A DNA stretch of 64,000 nucleotides from Bacillota bacterium (GTDB lineage: Bacteria > Bacillota > Clostridia > Christensenellales > CAG-138), in NCBI GenBank assembly GCA_023395595.1, contig JAEWYO010000044.1, forward strand, positions 6,449-70,448. The letters run 5' to 3'. The notes below the pieces were generated by a model, which saw only the letters and a list, made by a program, of their open reading frames with translations, was not told the DNA's origin and did no database searches. Made by a program: the position numbers and the translations under genes. The first letter of the stretch is position 1. Each line of letters begins with the position of its first letter. Below, piece after piece: positions 1 through 7,862 of this stretch.

Positions 1-2
1 CA

Positions 3-146
3 ATCAATGAGCAGAGCAAAAACGCGACGTATATTCCGACGTTTGAAGAGATTCGCACCTATCTCGACGAGCACGCCGAGGCGGGCGACCTCGTGGTCAC
101 CGTCGGTTCCGGCGATGTCTATCGCCAGACGAAAAAGCTGCTCTAG
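3..146 (+). CDS. murC: UDP-N-acetylmuramate--L-alanine ligase, C-terminal end (partial)
   Basis: Only the last 47 codons are in the window; the gene enters from the left edge. The visible end reads as the C-terminal Rossmann-like domain of MurC, with the typical late motif of hydrophobic strand, then GSGDVY, then a short basic-hydrophobic tail (QTKKLL). MurC adds L-alanine to UDP-MurNAc in the cytoplasm, an early step of peptidoglycan precursor synthesis. The assignment rests on this short tail, so another Mur ligase cannot be fully excluded. The stop TAG is at 144-146 and the next gene starts 38 bp downstream on the same strand. Confidence 0.65.
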   Translation: MNEQSKNATYIPTFEEIRTYLDEHAEAGDLVVTVGSGDVYRQTKKLL

Positions 147-184
147 TTGAACGACCCGGAGCGATCGAGTGCAGGAGGTTTGAC

Positions 185-1027
185 ATGCCGTCTATCTTTG
201 AAGTGTTGAAAGATTATCTGCCGGACAAAGCGGTGCTGGATCAGCGTCCGCCGTTTGACGACGACCTTTCACAGCCGCTGTTTCACAAGGGAAACGAGAT
301 CGGCTGCATCACGCTCCACGGTATCGGCGGTACGCCCGCGAACATCCGTGTGGTGGCAGACGCACTGATCGCAAAAGGCTACACCGTGATTTCCCCGATG
401 ATTCCCGGGCACGGCGAGACCGTCCGCGCGCAAAACGCGTCCACGGGCGCGCAGTGGCTCGACGGTATTCGCGCGGCGTATCGAAAGCTCAAGGATGAGG
501 GCTGCACGCAAGTCTATGCGCTTGGGCTCTCACTCGGGGGCATCCTCTGCGGCTTGCTGGCGGAGGAGGAGCATCTCGATGGCCTCGCGCTGATCTGCAC
601 GCCGATTCGGATGAAGCGGTATCTGCGCATCGCTCGCGCGATCAGTCCGATCATTCCCGTGGTGGGTTATCCGGAGAGCCGCGGCGGCAAACCCGCTTGG
701 GGTGACAACCCGTATGCGCAGATGTACGGCGGGTTTTCAACGAGAAAACTTGTTGACCTCGGCCAACTCGCGCGCAGACTCACGAAAAATCTGGACAAGA
801 TCGACTGCCCGACACTGCTCATCTCCGCTGGTCAGGACGACAAGGTGGACCCCAAGAGCATCGAAATCTTCTGCACGGGAGCCGTCAACGCGCCGAGCGT
901 GGACTTATCGGAGTTTGACCATTCGCCGCATGGCTGCACCTATGGGCCTGAGCGAGAGCAGATCGCCGCACGCTGCGTCGAATTCGTCGCGGGTTTGGTT
1001 GACAATCCCGCCCGCGCTTCGGTATAA
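185..1027 (+). CDS. alpha/beta hydrolase, carboxylesterase (Est30/monoacylglycerol lipase type)
   Basis: A 280-residue cytoplasmic alpha/beta hydrolase. The oxyanion strand-loop LHGIGGT is near residue 44, the nucleophile elbow GLSLGG puts the serine at residue 116, the acid is probably in SAGQDDKVDP, and the histidine is in FDHSPHG near the C-terminus. The compact form with a small cap matches bacterial carboxylesterases of the Est30 type, which cleave short acyl esters or monoglycerides. A strong AGGAGG lies 7 bp before the ATG. It follows murC by 38 bp and may be read through from it. Its last codons overlap the promoter of the downstream tRNA gene: the stop TAA lies inside the -10 box. 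The substrate is unknown. Confidence 0.85.
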   Translation: MPSIFEVLKDYLPDKAVLDQRPPFDDDLSQPLFHKGNEIGCITLHGIGGTPANIRVVADALIAKGYTVISPMIPGHGETVRAQNASTGAQWLDGIRAAYRKLKDEGCTQVYALGLSLGGILCGLLAEEEHLDGLALICTPIRMKRYLRIARAISPIIPVVGYPESRGGKPAWGDNPYAQMYGGFSTRKLVDLGQLARRLTKNLDKIDCPTLLISAGQDDKVDPKSIEIFCTGAVNAPSVDLSEFDHSPHGCTYGPEREQIAARCVEFVAGLVDNPARASV

Positions 1028-1028
1028 T
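999..1028 (+). promoter_or_regulatory. sigma-A promoter of the tRNA-Arg gene
   Basis: A consensus -35 TTGACA (999-1004) and -10 TATAAT (1023-1028) are separated by 18 bp. The start point would be near 1035, about 65 bp before the tRNA. The promoter lies within the 3' end of the preceding hydrolase gene. Confidence 0.85.
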
Positions 1029-1099
1029 TCCTCTTGCCGTACGTTTAGCGGAAGTCCATTTAGGACGCGCAATGCCGCGTGCAAAACAACCAAATATCT

Positions 1100-1176
1100 G
1101 TCTCCGTAGCTCAGCAGGATAGAGCGTTCGCCTCCTAAGCGAAAGGCCGCGCGTTCGAATCGCGCCGGGGACGCCA
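1100..1176 (+). tRNA. tRNA-Arg (anticodon CCT)
   Basis: A full cloverleaf can be drawn. The acceptor stem GTCTCCG pairs with CGGGGAC (one G-T pair). The D arm starts TAGCTCAG. The anticodon stem TTCGC/GCGAA encloses the loop CTCCTAA (anticodon CCT). The T arm is GCGCG TTCGAAT CGCGC. The discriminator G is followed by an encoded CCA (1174-1176). The 3' half is repeated at 1569-1601. Confidence 0.95.
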
Positions 1177-1180
1177 AAGA
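1148..1180 (+). repeat. direct repeat, left copy (tRNA 3' end, att-like)
   Basis: The T arm, acceptor 3' strand and CCA end of tRNA-Arg match 1569-1601 at 31 of 33 positions, with further similarity just beyond after a small indel. Duplication of a tRNA 3' end on either side of foreign-looking DNA is the usual footprint of tyrosine-integrase insertion. Confidence 0.75.
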
Positions 1181-1220
1181 AGACATACAATTCCGTTTGG
1201 GAGGGGTATGTCTTTATTTT
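1181..1220 (+). terminator. Rho-independent terminator of tRNA-Arg
   Basis: The 8-bp inverted repeat AGACATAC/GTATGTCT (1181-1188 and 1206-1213) is followed by TTATTTTTAC. Confidence 0.75.
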
Positions 1221-1307
1221 TACATCTGTGTTACGATTAAAAACAATAATTAACGATATTCCAACGGATTATTTTGAAATGGAACTTACTGTATAGGAGG
1301 AAAATTT

Positions 1308-1547
1308 ATGAAAAAGTTGATCATTGGGATGTTTCTTTCTACATTGGGAACAGTGGGGATCTTAGTGACGAGCAGCAATGCGGCTGAACATCTGATGGAT
1401 TCTTGGAACCCAGATCTTGGTCGCTATTTATCTACCTTGATAGACTTAGGGTTAGTACTATGGTTGGTTGTCTATGCCGTGATCTTTGCCATCGGTTTGA
1501 TCATTGTTTTCTTGGAGTATCGTAGGAAGCAAGAAAGCAATCACTAA
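1308..1547 (+). CDS. small membrane protein, unknown function
   Basis: A 79-residue protein preceded by AGGAGG 7 bp upstream of the ATG. A signal-like hydrophobic N-terminus (about residues 3-25, ending SSNAA) is followed by a short polar stretch and a strong transmembrane helix (about 45-70), ending in the basic tail EYRRKQESNH. I do not recognise the family. The gene is clearly AT-richer than its neighbours and is the only gene between the two copies of the tRNA-Arg 3' end, so it is probably the cargo or remnant of a small integrated element. No integrase is present. Confidence 0.6.
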   Translation: MKKLIIGMFLSTLGTVGILVTSSNAAEHLMDSWNPDLGRYLSTLIDLGLVLWLVVYAVIFAIGLIIVFLEYRRKQESNH

Positions 1548-1568
1548 CAAAATAACGAGTTAGTAATA

Positions 1569-1601
1569 CGCGCGATCGAATCGCGCCGGGGACACCAAAG
1601 A
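1569..1601 (+). repeat. direct repeat, right copy (tRNA-Arg 3'-end fragment)
   Basis: This is the second copy of the sequence at 1148-1180. The two differences are T1154/A1575 and G1173/A1594. It lacks the 5' half of the tRNA and cannot itself form a tRNA. It marks the right border of the 421-bp insert. Confidence 0.75.
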
Positions 1602-1603
1602 AA

Positions 1604-1650
1604 AGACCACCCGTTTTTAATGTAACACCACAAACGAGTGGTTTCTAATT
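1604..1650 (+). terminator. probable terminator after the small insert gene
   Basis: The inverted repeat ACCAC-C-CGTTT/AAACG-A-GTGGT (1606-1616 and 1632-1642, one mismatch) is followed by TTCTAATTT. It could serve the small plus-strand gene, or the converging minus-strand gene that ends at 1729. Confidence 0.5.
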
Positions 1651-1728
1651 TGGCTCGCGTTTAAGAGGATTCGAATAAACAGCGCTATAGCACCTTCGTT
1701 CAAAAAGCAACAGCGCTTCTCTCATTCG

Positions 1729-2862
1729 TTACTCGCCGTACTCGCCATATTCGCAGCCGACATTCTTCGCCTCGATTTCGTCCACCAAGACTCTCTTTCC
1801 GCGCTTCTTCTGATAAAGCCGGATCAGGCCCGTCCCGTTTCCGCCATTCCAGAGGCGGTTATGCCGTTTCTGCCCGTTCGGCGATTCATAATTGATCCAC
1901 AGCATCTCTTTTTTGTTGCAGCGGATATCAACCTCCAGCACCGCAGTTATCGTTTCCTGCTTCACATGCCAGAGAATTTCCGTCTCCGTCTCCTGTCCGG
2001 TGAATTCCGTGCGGCAAAACGTCCAGAACCGCGAAAAGTTGAATTCGTAGTTCTTGCCTTCATAGTAAAAGTCGGACAGGAGCTTGCGGTTGAACGCCAC
2101 GCCGAATACCTTCGGGCAGCCGCCACCGATATCAAACACGCTGTTGTTCAGGCACTTGCCGCTGATCCTGCTGACCAAATTGTTGCTGGAAAGCCAAACC
2201 CACGGGCTTGTGTAGTCCCCGCCCCAGTTCTTGTCAGCATACCCATAACACGTCTCAGGCTTGACGACATATTTCCTGCCGTTCAGACTGATCGTTCCGC
2301 TATACTCGGTTTTCATTCCCTCCGCGTGCCAGAACATTTCAAATGCATTCACCCGCTGAAAGAACTTTGACGCACCATACCCGACATGAAACGCAACTTT
2401 CTTGCGGATGTCGATGTCCCATTCGACGACTCCACCGTTGCACATGTACTCCGGATGCGCCTTTGCTTCCTCCTCGGAAAGCGAAATAGAGCCCTTGGTA
2501 TGCGTTTCGGAGCATGAGCAATCTTTGACTGTAATGTCAAAGTCTTTGTCATATTCGATAGCGGCATCCTTCCATGCAAAGAAACGGTGCAGTTGTCCGG
2601 CGGAATCACCCCACCATCCGACCTTTACCATGACATAGGACGGCTTTTTCCCGTCGATTTTTCTCTCCGGTAATTGTCCGAATATCGGCTCCGCCTCGCC
2701 GAGCGCCGGGTTGCAGGTATAGAATTCTATGAAAAACGGCTGCTGCTCCCCCGTTTCCGCATCCTCGGCTGTAAAGTTATGCCACCACCAGTCAAAACCG
2801 CGCTTTGCCAGCGGCCCACGCAGCATAAACTGATCCCTTTGTTTATCGCTGATGTTTCCCAT
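1729..2862 (-). CDS. tocopherol-cyclase/CrtC-like lipocalin-fold protein (putative)
   Basis: A 377-residue soluble protein rich in Trp, Tyr and Phe. An N-terminal block KRGFDWWWHNF (about residues 20-31) is followed by beta-strand-rich sequence. The segment GYADKNWGG-YTSPWVWL (about 210-227) resembles the EKNWG-PxxWFW signature of tocopherol cyclase and the related carotenoid 1,2-hydratase (CrtC) fold. Those families bind hydrophobic substrates in a double beta-barrel and cyclise or hydrate them. There is no signal peptide. The gene runs in the same direction as the TetR gene upstream (gap 123 bp) and lies near oleate hydratase, which suggests a role in handling a fatty or isoprenoid molecule. 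That link is inferred. Tocopherol synthesis itself is not expected here. Confidence 0.5.
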   Translation of the reverse strand: MGNISDKQRDQFMLRGPLAKRGFDWWWHNFTAEDAETGEQQPFFIEFYTCNPALGEAEPIFGQLPERKIDGKKPSYVMVKVGWWGDSAGQLHRFFAWKDAAIEYDKDFDITVKDCSCSETHTKGSISLSEEEAKAHPEYMCNGGVVEWDIDIRKKVAFHVGYGASKFFQRVNAFEMFWHAEGMKTEYSGTISLNGRKYVVKPETCYGYADKNWGGDYTSPWVWLSSNNLVSRISGKCLNNSVFDIGGGCPKVFGVAFNRKLLSDFYYEGKNYEFNFSRFWTFCRTEFTGQETETEILWHVKQETITAVLEVDIRCNKKEMLWINYESPNGQKRHNRLWNGGNGTGLIRLYQKKRGKRVLVDEIEAKNVGCEYGEYGE

Positions 2863-2985
2863 ACGATCCTCTCCTCTATCTTTGCAATATGTTTTGTTCC
2901 ATTATTTCCTGAACCGGTTGTCGCAACACGCGAGCCTTGCTTCTGCGTATCCGATCCAAACCGTCTTTATCCGCACCAAATATCA

Positions 2986-3567
2986 TCATTTCGTGAAGAA
3001 CATCTCCGAACTCTCCGTTATGATTTTGCTGACTACCAAGGACAATTCATTGAGCGTGTAGTCCACCTCCCCCCGAAACCACGCTTGGTAAAGATTCACA
3101 ACCCCGCCCGCAAAAAAATGCACACGAATCATGAATTCCGGCGAATGCTTGATCGACTGTTGAATGTCGGCGTCCGTTTTCATATACGTCACAAAAATCC
3201 GCTTGAGCTTCACCAAAAACTGTTCAGACCCCTTGGAGTTGATCAGAATTCGGAAGAATTCCACGTCTTCCTCCAGATACCTTGCCAACATCAAGAGCAA
3301 CGGAAGCGGATTTTGGAAAAAGCTTTTATAATGAAACTCACCTAAAAACTCCAGCATCTTTTCGATAATTTCATTTTCGATTTCCTCAATCACTGCCCGC
3401 GTATCCTGATAATGCGCATAAAAAGTACCCCGGTTCAGATCGGATCGGGTTATGATGTCCGTTACCGTAATCTTCTCCAAATCCTTCTCTTGCATCAGTT
3501 CAACAAACGCCTGCCGAATCATCCGCCGGGATCGAATTGCGCTCTTGTATTCCGCCTTTTCCTTCAC
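2986..3567 (-). CDS. TetR/AcrR family transcriptional regulator
   Basis: A 193-residue one-component repressor. The N-terminal helix-turn-helix spans about residues 12-58, with the recognition helix in SDLNRGTFYAHYQDT, typical of the TetR_N domain. The C-terminal helical ligand domain has no assigned inducer. Translation starts at a GTG (3567) with AAGGAG 6 bp upstream. It is divergent from the oleate hydratase gene and the two promoters overlap, so it most likely represses both itself and that gene, perhaps responding to unsaturated fatty acids (inference). Confidence 0.88.
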   Translation of the reverse strand: MKEKAEYKSAIRSRRMIRQAFVELMQEKDLEKITVTDIITRSDLNRGTFYAHYQDTRAVIEEIENEIIEKMLEFLGEFHYKSFFQNPLPLLLMLARYLEEDVEFFRILINSKGSEQFLVKLKRIFVTYMKTDADIQQSIKHSPEFMIRVHFFAGGVVNLYQAWFRGEVDYTLNELSLVVSKIITESSEMFFTK

Positions 3568-3621
3568 ATGTGACTCCTTGATGATCCAAAATTAAACAAA
3601 TTTGGCTCATCTGTGCAAAAT

Positions 3622-3675
3622 TGTATAGTTCTCGGAATTCTGATGATTGAACCCGAAGCACGCTATTATTATACT
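3622..3675. promoter_or_regulatory. divergent overlapping promoters between TetR and oleate hydratase genes
   Basis: On plus, TTGAAC (3647-3652), 17 bp and TATACT (3670-3675) face the hydratase. On minus, TTCAAT (rc of 3646-3651), 18 bp and TATACA (rc of 3622-3627) face the TetR gene. The two -35 boxes share the same bases, so one repressor bound around 3628-3655 could silence both. Confidence 0.65.
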
Positions 3676-3748
3676 CGACACAGTAACAATATTCAACAGT
3701 TGTTTGATTTTGTTGATTTGTTGATTGATGAAGAGAAAGGTGTTTCAG

Positions 3749-5506
3749 ATGAAAAATTATGATCGCGTCAACGCCAGAAAACCGCAAGGAATTCAAAACC
3801 GTCATGCATACATCGTAGGTGGCGGAATCGCGGGGCTATCTGCCGCGGCGTTCCTCACCGTGGACGGCAGCATGCCGGGCAAAAACATCACGGTGTTTGA
3901 TCAACTCCCTGTCGTCGGGGGCTCCATGGACAGTTCCGGCAACGCCGTGGATGGATATGTGAGCCGCGGTGAGCGAGAGCTGGAGCCCTATATGGAGTGT
4001 CTATGGTATTTGTTTGCCATGGTCCCTTCTCTTGAGGAGGAAGGGCGCAGCGTCCTCGATGAAACCCGCGAGAGCAACAAAAACCTCCCGATTCACGCCA
4101 ATCGGCGCCTGTTTGAAAATCGGTTTCAGGCAAGAGACCTCTCCTCGCTCGGTTTGACCAAAGCGGATATGGACAACATGGTACGGATGATGACCACGCC
4201 GGAAGAAGAAATTGAGAACGTAACGATCGAGCAATGGTTCTCTGCGGATTATTTCCGCAGCAACATCTGGTATTACTGGAGCAGCATGCTTGCGTTCCAA
4301 CCCTACCACAGCCTGATCGAGATGAAGCGCTATACCGTTCGGTTTATGCAGCATCTCGACGGCATCGAGAATCTCAAAGGGATTCTGCGCACCAAATATG
4401 ACCAGTATGCCAGTTTGATTCAGCCGCTCCATGCATGGCTGGAAAGCAAAGGCGTTGTGTTTGTGACCGGCGCTCTGGTGGAAGAAATCCATGTGGAGGT
4501 CGAAGGCACACGCAAGACGGTGACCTATCTAGATATCGTCCGGGACGGCAAAGCGGAGCGTGTTTCCATCGCTGCGGACGACCTCGTGTATTTCACCAAC
4601 GGCAGCATGACGCAGAACAGCGCGCACGGCGACAACAAGACTGTCGCGCCGATGAACCGTGATCGGGAGCACAGAGGGTGCTTCTCCGTTTGGGAAAAGC
4701 TCGCAAAGGTCAGCCCGGTGTTCGGCAGACCGGAGAAATTTATCTCGACGCCGGACAAGTCGCACTTCATCAGCTATACGATCACGATCACCGATTATCC
4801 GCAGTTTTTCCGGCATATCGAAGAGCGAACGGCAAACGTTACCGGAACAGCAGGCGCGATCACTTTGGTCGATTCGGCGTGGTTTCAGTCCATCAACACG
4901 CCGCCGCAACCCGCCTTCAAAGGTCAGCCGGAAAACGTGCAGGTCCTCTGGGGTTATGGGCTGCACGGAAACGAAATTGGAGACTATTTGAAGAAGCCGA
5001 TGACGCAGTGCACCGGCGAGGAGATTTTGCAGGAGTTACTGTATCATCTGGATTATCTCGAAGCGTATGAGGATCTCCTGCCGCACGTTAAAATCATCAC
5101 AACGATGATGCCGTATATCACGAGCCAGTTCATGCCGCGCGGCCTGACCGATCGCCCGCAGATCATTCCCGAGGGCTGCACAAATCTAGCGCTCATCGGA
5201 CAATTCGTTGAGCTGGAAGGCGACGTGGTGTTCACCGTTGAAACCTCGGTTCGCACCGCGATGATTGCCGTATACCGCACGCTCCATCTGGACAAGCCGA
5301 TTACGCCGCTGTTTGAAGCGCAGTATGACGTTCGGATCATCGTAGCAAACCTGAAGAAGATGTTGAGTGTTGAGGTGATTCGCAAGGAGGACTTGCCGCC
5401 GATCAATCCGCTGCATTTGCCTAAGCTGATCAGCGACATGCTAAAAGCGGTCAACTCGGTTCCCAAGATGAAGAGCTACTATCCTGAATCCGATGAGAAC
5501 CGATAG
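3749..5506 (+). CDS. ohyA: oleate hydratase (myosin-cross-reactive antigen family)
   Basis: A 585-residue FAD-dependent enzyme that adds water to the cis-9 double bond of oleic or linoleic acid, giving 10-hydroxy fatty acids, a detoxification step in many Bacillota. The FAD-binding GGGIAG glycine motif is at about 24-29 and VVGGSMDSSG at about 56-65. The segment RGERELEP...ECLW (about 73-86) matches the region holding the catalytic Glu of the family. The ATG at 3749 is chosen because AAAGGTG lies 7 bp upstream; earlier in-frame TTG/ATG codons (3725, 3728) have no ribosome site. It is monocistronic, with its own promoter and a divergent TetR regulator. Confidence 0.93.
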   Translation: MKNYDRVNARKPQGIQNRHAYIVGGGIAGLSAAAFLTVDGSMPGKNITVFDQLPVVGGSMDSSGNAVDGYVSRGERELEPYMECLWYLFAMVPSLEEEGRSVLDETRESNKNLPIHANRRLFENRFQARDLSSLGLTKADMDNMVRMMTTPEEEIENVTIEQWFSADYFRSNIWYYWSSMLAFQPYHSLIEMKRYTVRFMQHLDGIENLKGILRTKYDQYASLIQPLHAWLESKGVVFVTGALVEEIHVEVEGTRKTVTYLDIVRDGKAERVSIAADDLVYFTNGSMTQNSAHGDNKTVAPMNRDREHRGCFSVWEKLAKVSPVFGRPEKFISTPDKSHFISYTITITDYPQFFRHIEERTANVTGTAGAITLVDSAWFQSINTPPQPAFKGQPENVQVLWGYGLHGNEIGDYLKKPMTQCTGEEILQELLYHLDYLEAYEDLLPHVKIITTMMPYITSQFMPRGLTDRPQIIPEGCTNLALIGQFVELEGDVVFTVETSVRTAMIAVYRTLHLDKPITPLFEAQYDVRIIVANLKKMLSVEVIRKEDLPPINPLHLPKLISDMLKAVNSVPKMKSYYPESDENR

Positions 5507-5566
5507 CTTTAACTCGGCCGAGCCGCGACGGTTCGGCTCCTGTTATTCGGATTGATTTGCATAGTG

Positions 5567-5615
5567 AATTCTGCTGCATTGTGTACCCATGTTATCGATG
5601 CAGCAGGATTCCTTT
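5567..5615 (+). terminator. terminator after oleate hydratase
   Basis: A 13-bp inverted repeat, AATTCTGCTGCAT/ATGCAGCAGGATT (5567-5579 and 5598-5610, one G-T pair), is followed by CCTTTG. A shorter GC hairpin, GCCGAGCC/GGTTCGGC, sits just after the stop codon (about 5517-5538). The T tract is poor, so efficiency is uncertain. Confidence 0.5.
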
Positions 5616-5732
5616 GCTGTTTCCGTTCGAATTGACCTTCTTTTGAGCAGAATATGGTATACTGTTTCGGTTGATGTAACGTATGCAGACATGCGACAAT
5701 ACAAGAATAAGCAACATAAGAAATGAGTAACT

Positions 5733-6965
5733 ATGACGTTTCAAGAAATGGAACTCGTCCAGCCGCTCTTACAGGCGGTCACAGAGGCGGGTTTTACAGA
5801 GCCCTCCCCCATTCAGGCGGAGGCGATTCCCGTTCTGCTGCGCGGGCGCGACATCATCGGATGCGCGCAAACAGGCAGCGGAAAGACAGCGGCTTTTGCC
5901 CTGCCGATTTTACAGCGTTTGAGCAAAGAGAAGAGCAGCCAGATCCGAGCGCTGATTTTGACACCGACACGTGAGCTTGCGATCCAAATTTACGACACCT
6001 TCCGCTATTTTGGCAGACGGCTGCGCCTGCACTCCGGCGTGGTTTTCGGCGGCGTTTCGCAAAACCCGCAGGTCGATGCCCTCAGCAGAGGAATCGATGT
6101 GTTGATTGCGACGCCCGGGCGGCTCAACGACCTGATCAATCAAGGTTATATCCATCTGGATCACATTGAGATTTTTGTTCTGGACGAGGCAGATCGCATG
6201 CTCGATATGGGCTTCATCCACGATGTCAAGAAGACGATCAAGCTCCTGCCCGCGCAGCGGCAGACGATGCTCTTTAGCGCAACCATGCCCTCTGAGATCG
6301 AATCTCTCGCGCAAACGCTGCTGAAGAATCCGGCTATGATCAAGGTCGATCCCGTCACGCGCGCAGTGGAGAGCATCGATCAGCGCGTATACATGGTAGA
6401 CAAACCAAACAAGACGCTTCTCCTGGCGGAATTGCTCCGCACCGAAGACATCAAGAATGCGCTCGTGTTCACCAACACCAAGCACGGCGCAGACCGCGTC
6501 GTCCAGAAACTCTCGCAGGAGGGGTTCGTTGCTCGTGCCATACACGGAGACAAAACGCAGAATGCCCGGCAGGATGCGCTCAAGAGCTTTCGCGACGGGC
6601 GCGTGCAGATTCTCGTGGCAACAGACATTGCGGCAAGAGGCATTGATATCCCCGAACTGTCGCACGTAATCAACTACGACTTGCCCGACGTTGCGGAGAC
6701 GTACATCCATCGCATCGGGCGTACCGGCAGGGCGGGGTTGGGTGGCACTGCCATTAGTTTTTGCAACATCGATCATCTGGACAATCTGCGTTCCATCGAG
6801 AAGATGACCGGCCTGAAAATCCCCGTGCGGGAGTCCAAATGGCCGATGCAAATTTTTGAAAAAACGGTCAAGCAGCAAAGACCGCCGCGGCCGGAAAAAC
6901 GCGCAACGCCGAGCAAGCGTTTCTCCAGCCCGACAAAACCCAAGCAAAGCAGACCCGAACGCTAA
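5733..6965 (+). CDS. DEAD-box ATP-dependent RNA helicase (RhlE/CshA-like)
   Basis: A 410-residue helicase that unwinds RNA duplexes during ribosome assembly, mRNA decay or cold adaptation. The family motifs appear in order: Q motif (F-x-EPSPIQ, about 21-28), Walker A AQTGSGKT (45-52), PTRELA, TPGR, DEAD (LDEADRML), SAT, then domain 2 with VFTNTKHGAD, ATDIAARGID and HRIGRTGRAG. The C-terminal tail of about 35 residues is short, basic and Pro/Arg/Lys-rich, as in RhlE-type proteins. It is a stand-alone gene between terminators. Confidence 0.93.
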   Translation: MTFQEMELVQPLLQAVTEAGFTEPSPIQAEAIPVLLRGRDIIGCAQTGSGKTAAFALPILQRLSKEKSSQIRALILTPTRELAIQIYDTFRYFGRRLRLHSGVVFGGVSQNPQVDALSRGIDVLIATPGRLNDLINQGYIHLDHIEIFVLDEADRMLDMGFIHDVKKTIKLLPAQRQTMLFSATMPSEIESLAQTLLKNPAMIKVDPVTRAVESIDQRVYMVDKPNKTLLLAELLRTEDIKNALVFTNTKHGADRVVQKLSQEGFVARAIHGDKTQNARQDALKSFRDGRVQILVATDIAARGIDIPELSHVINYDLPDVAETYIHRIGRTGRAGLGGTAISFCNIDHLDNLRSIEKMTGLKIPVRESKWPMQIFEKTVKQQRPPRPEKRATPSKRFSSPTKPKQSRPER

Positions 6966-6989
6966 ACGAGATAACGTTTCTTCCAAATA

Positions 6990-7038
6990 GGCTGTACGGA
7001 CGCGATTCCATCGAATTGCAATCCGGACAGTCTTTTTT
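6990..7038 (+). terminator. Rho-independent terminator of the helicase gene
   Basis: The 11-bp imperfect stem GGCTGTACGGA/TCCGGACAGTC (6990-7000 and 7022-7032) is followed directly by TTTTTT. Confidence 0.8.
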
Positions 7039-7059
7039 ACTCTGTGCGTTCCCGTACAA

Positions 7060-7085
7060 CAAAACGGCCTCTTGCGAAGCCGTCT
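7060..7085 (-). terminator. terminator of the AIM24-family gene
   Basis: Read on the minus strand, GACGGC and GCCGT flank a short loop (7064-7068 and 7079-7083), followed by TTTTG. It faces the helicase terminator head-on. Confidence 0.6.
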
Positions 7086-7109
7086 TGCTCGTATGATTTT
7101 GATTGCTTG

Positions 7110-7802
7110 TTAGTGCGAGCTGGTGTTGGTCGGCGCCGGCAGGAACGGGATGATCCGCTTGGCAAAGCCCGGCATCGTCATCGTCTGCAACCAAACTCTA
7201 CCAGGTCCGGTCAAGCGTGTGTTCAGCAGACCTTCGCCGCCGAGCAGCACATTCTTAAACCCTCTGACCATCGTAACCTCGTATTGTACCCTTGCTTCAA
7301 ACGCGGCGACATTTCCGGTGTCAACGATCAACGATTCCCCCGGCGCAAGTGTCTTTTCGCAGAGCGCACCGTCGATTTCAAGGAACGCGACCCCGTTTCC
7401 GCTCAACCGTTGCAGGATGAACCCCTCGCCGCCGAACAGCCCCGCACTGAGGTTCTTCACCACATGCGCGTTGACGGTGACGCCGGGCTCTGCGCAGAGA
7501 AACGCGCTCTTCTGTGCGATGATGTCTCCAGACTCAGGATGAACCGCCACGATTGAACCGGGAAACGTGGAAGCAACCGTAATCTCCTGATCGGGCGCGG
7601 TTGCCGAGTATGTTGCGATAAACAGTGAATCGCCGGACAGCATCCGCCCAAGCCCTTTCAGCAGGCCGCCCTTCATGTTTGTTTCCATGCGCATACCCGC
7701 GCTCATCCACGTCATACCGCCAGACTGCGTAAAGATCGATTCACCCGCGTTGAGCGTCATCGTGACGGCAGGCATGTTTTCGCCAAAGATCTTATACTGC
7801 AT
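7110..7802 (-). CDS. AIM24/TIGR00266 family protein
   Basis: A 230-residue all-beta protein of the AIM24 (TIGR00266) family. Repeated Gly-rich strands are visible, such as GESIFTQSGGMTWMS, GLGRMLSGDSLF, GEGFILQRLSGNG and GEGLLNTRLTGPGRVWLQT. The family is widespread in bacteria and in mitochondria, but its molecular role is not settled. There is no signal peptide or membrane span. AAGGAG precedes the ATG by 6 bp. The gene seems to be transcribed alone. Confidence 0.85.
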   Translation of the reverse strand: MQYKIFGENMPAVTMTLNAGESIFTQSGGMTWMSAGMRMETNMKGGLLKGLGRMLSGDSLFIATYSATAPDQEITVASTFPGSIVAVHPESGDIIAQKSAFLCAEPGVTVNAHVVKNLSAGLFGGEGFILQRLSGNGVAFLEIDGALCEKTLAPGESLIVDTGNVAAFEARVQYEVTMVRGFKNVLLGGEGLLNTRLTGPGRVWLQTMTMPGFAKRIIPFLPAPTNTSSH

Positions 7803-7862
7803 AAAGCGCTCCTTTCGGCAGGCTTATTGCCTACCGTATCCTATTATAGAACGATTCCGGCA

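Noticed and set aside
1569..1601. Second tRNA gene
   Set aside because: Only the T arm and acceptor 3' strand are repeated; the D and anticodon arms are absent.
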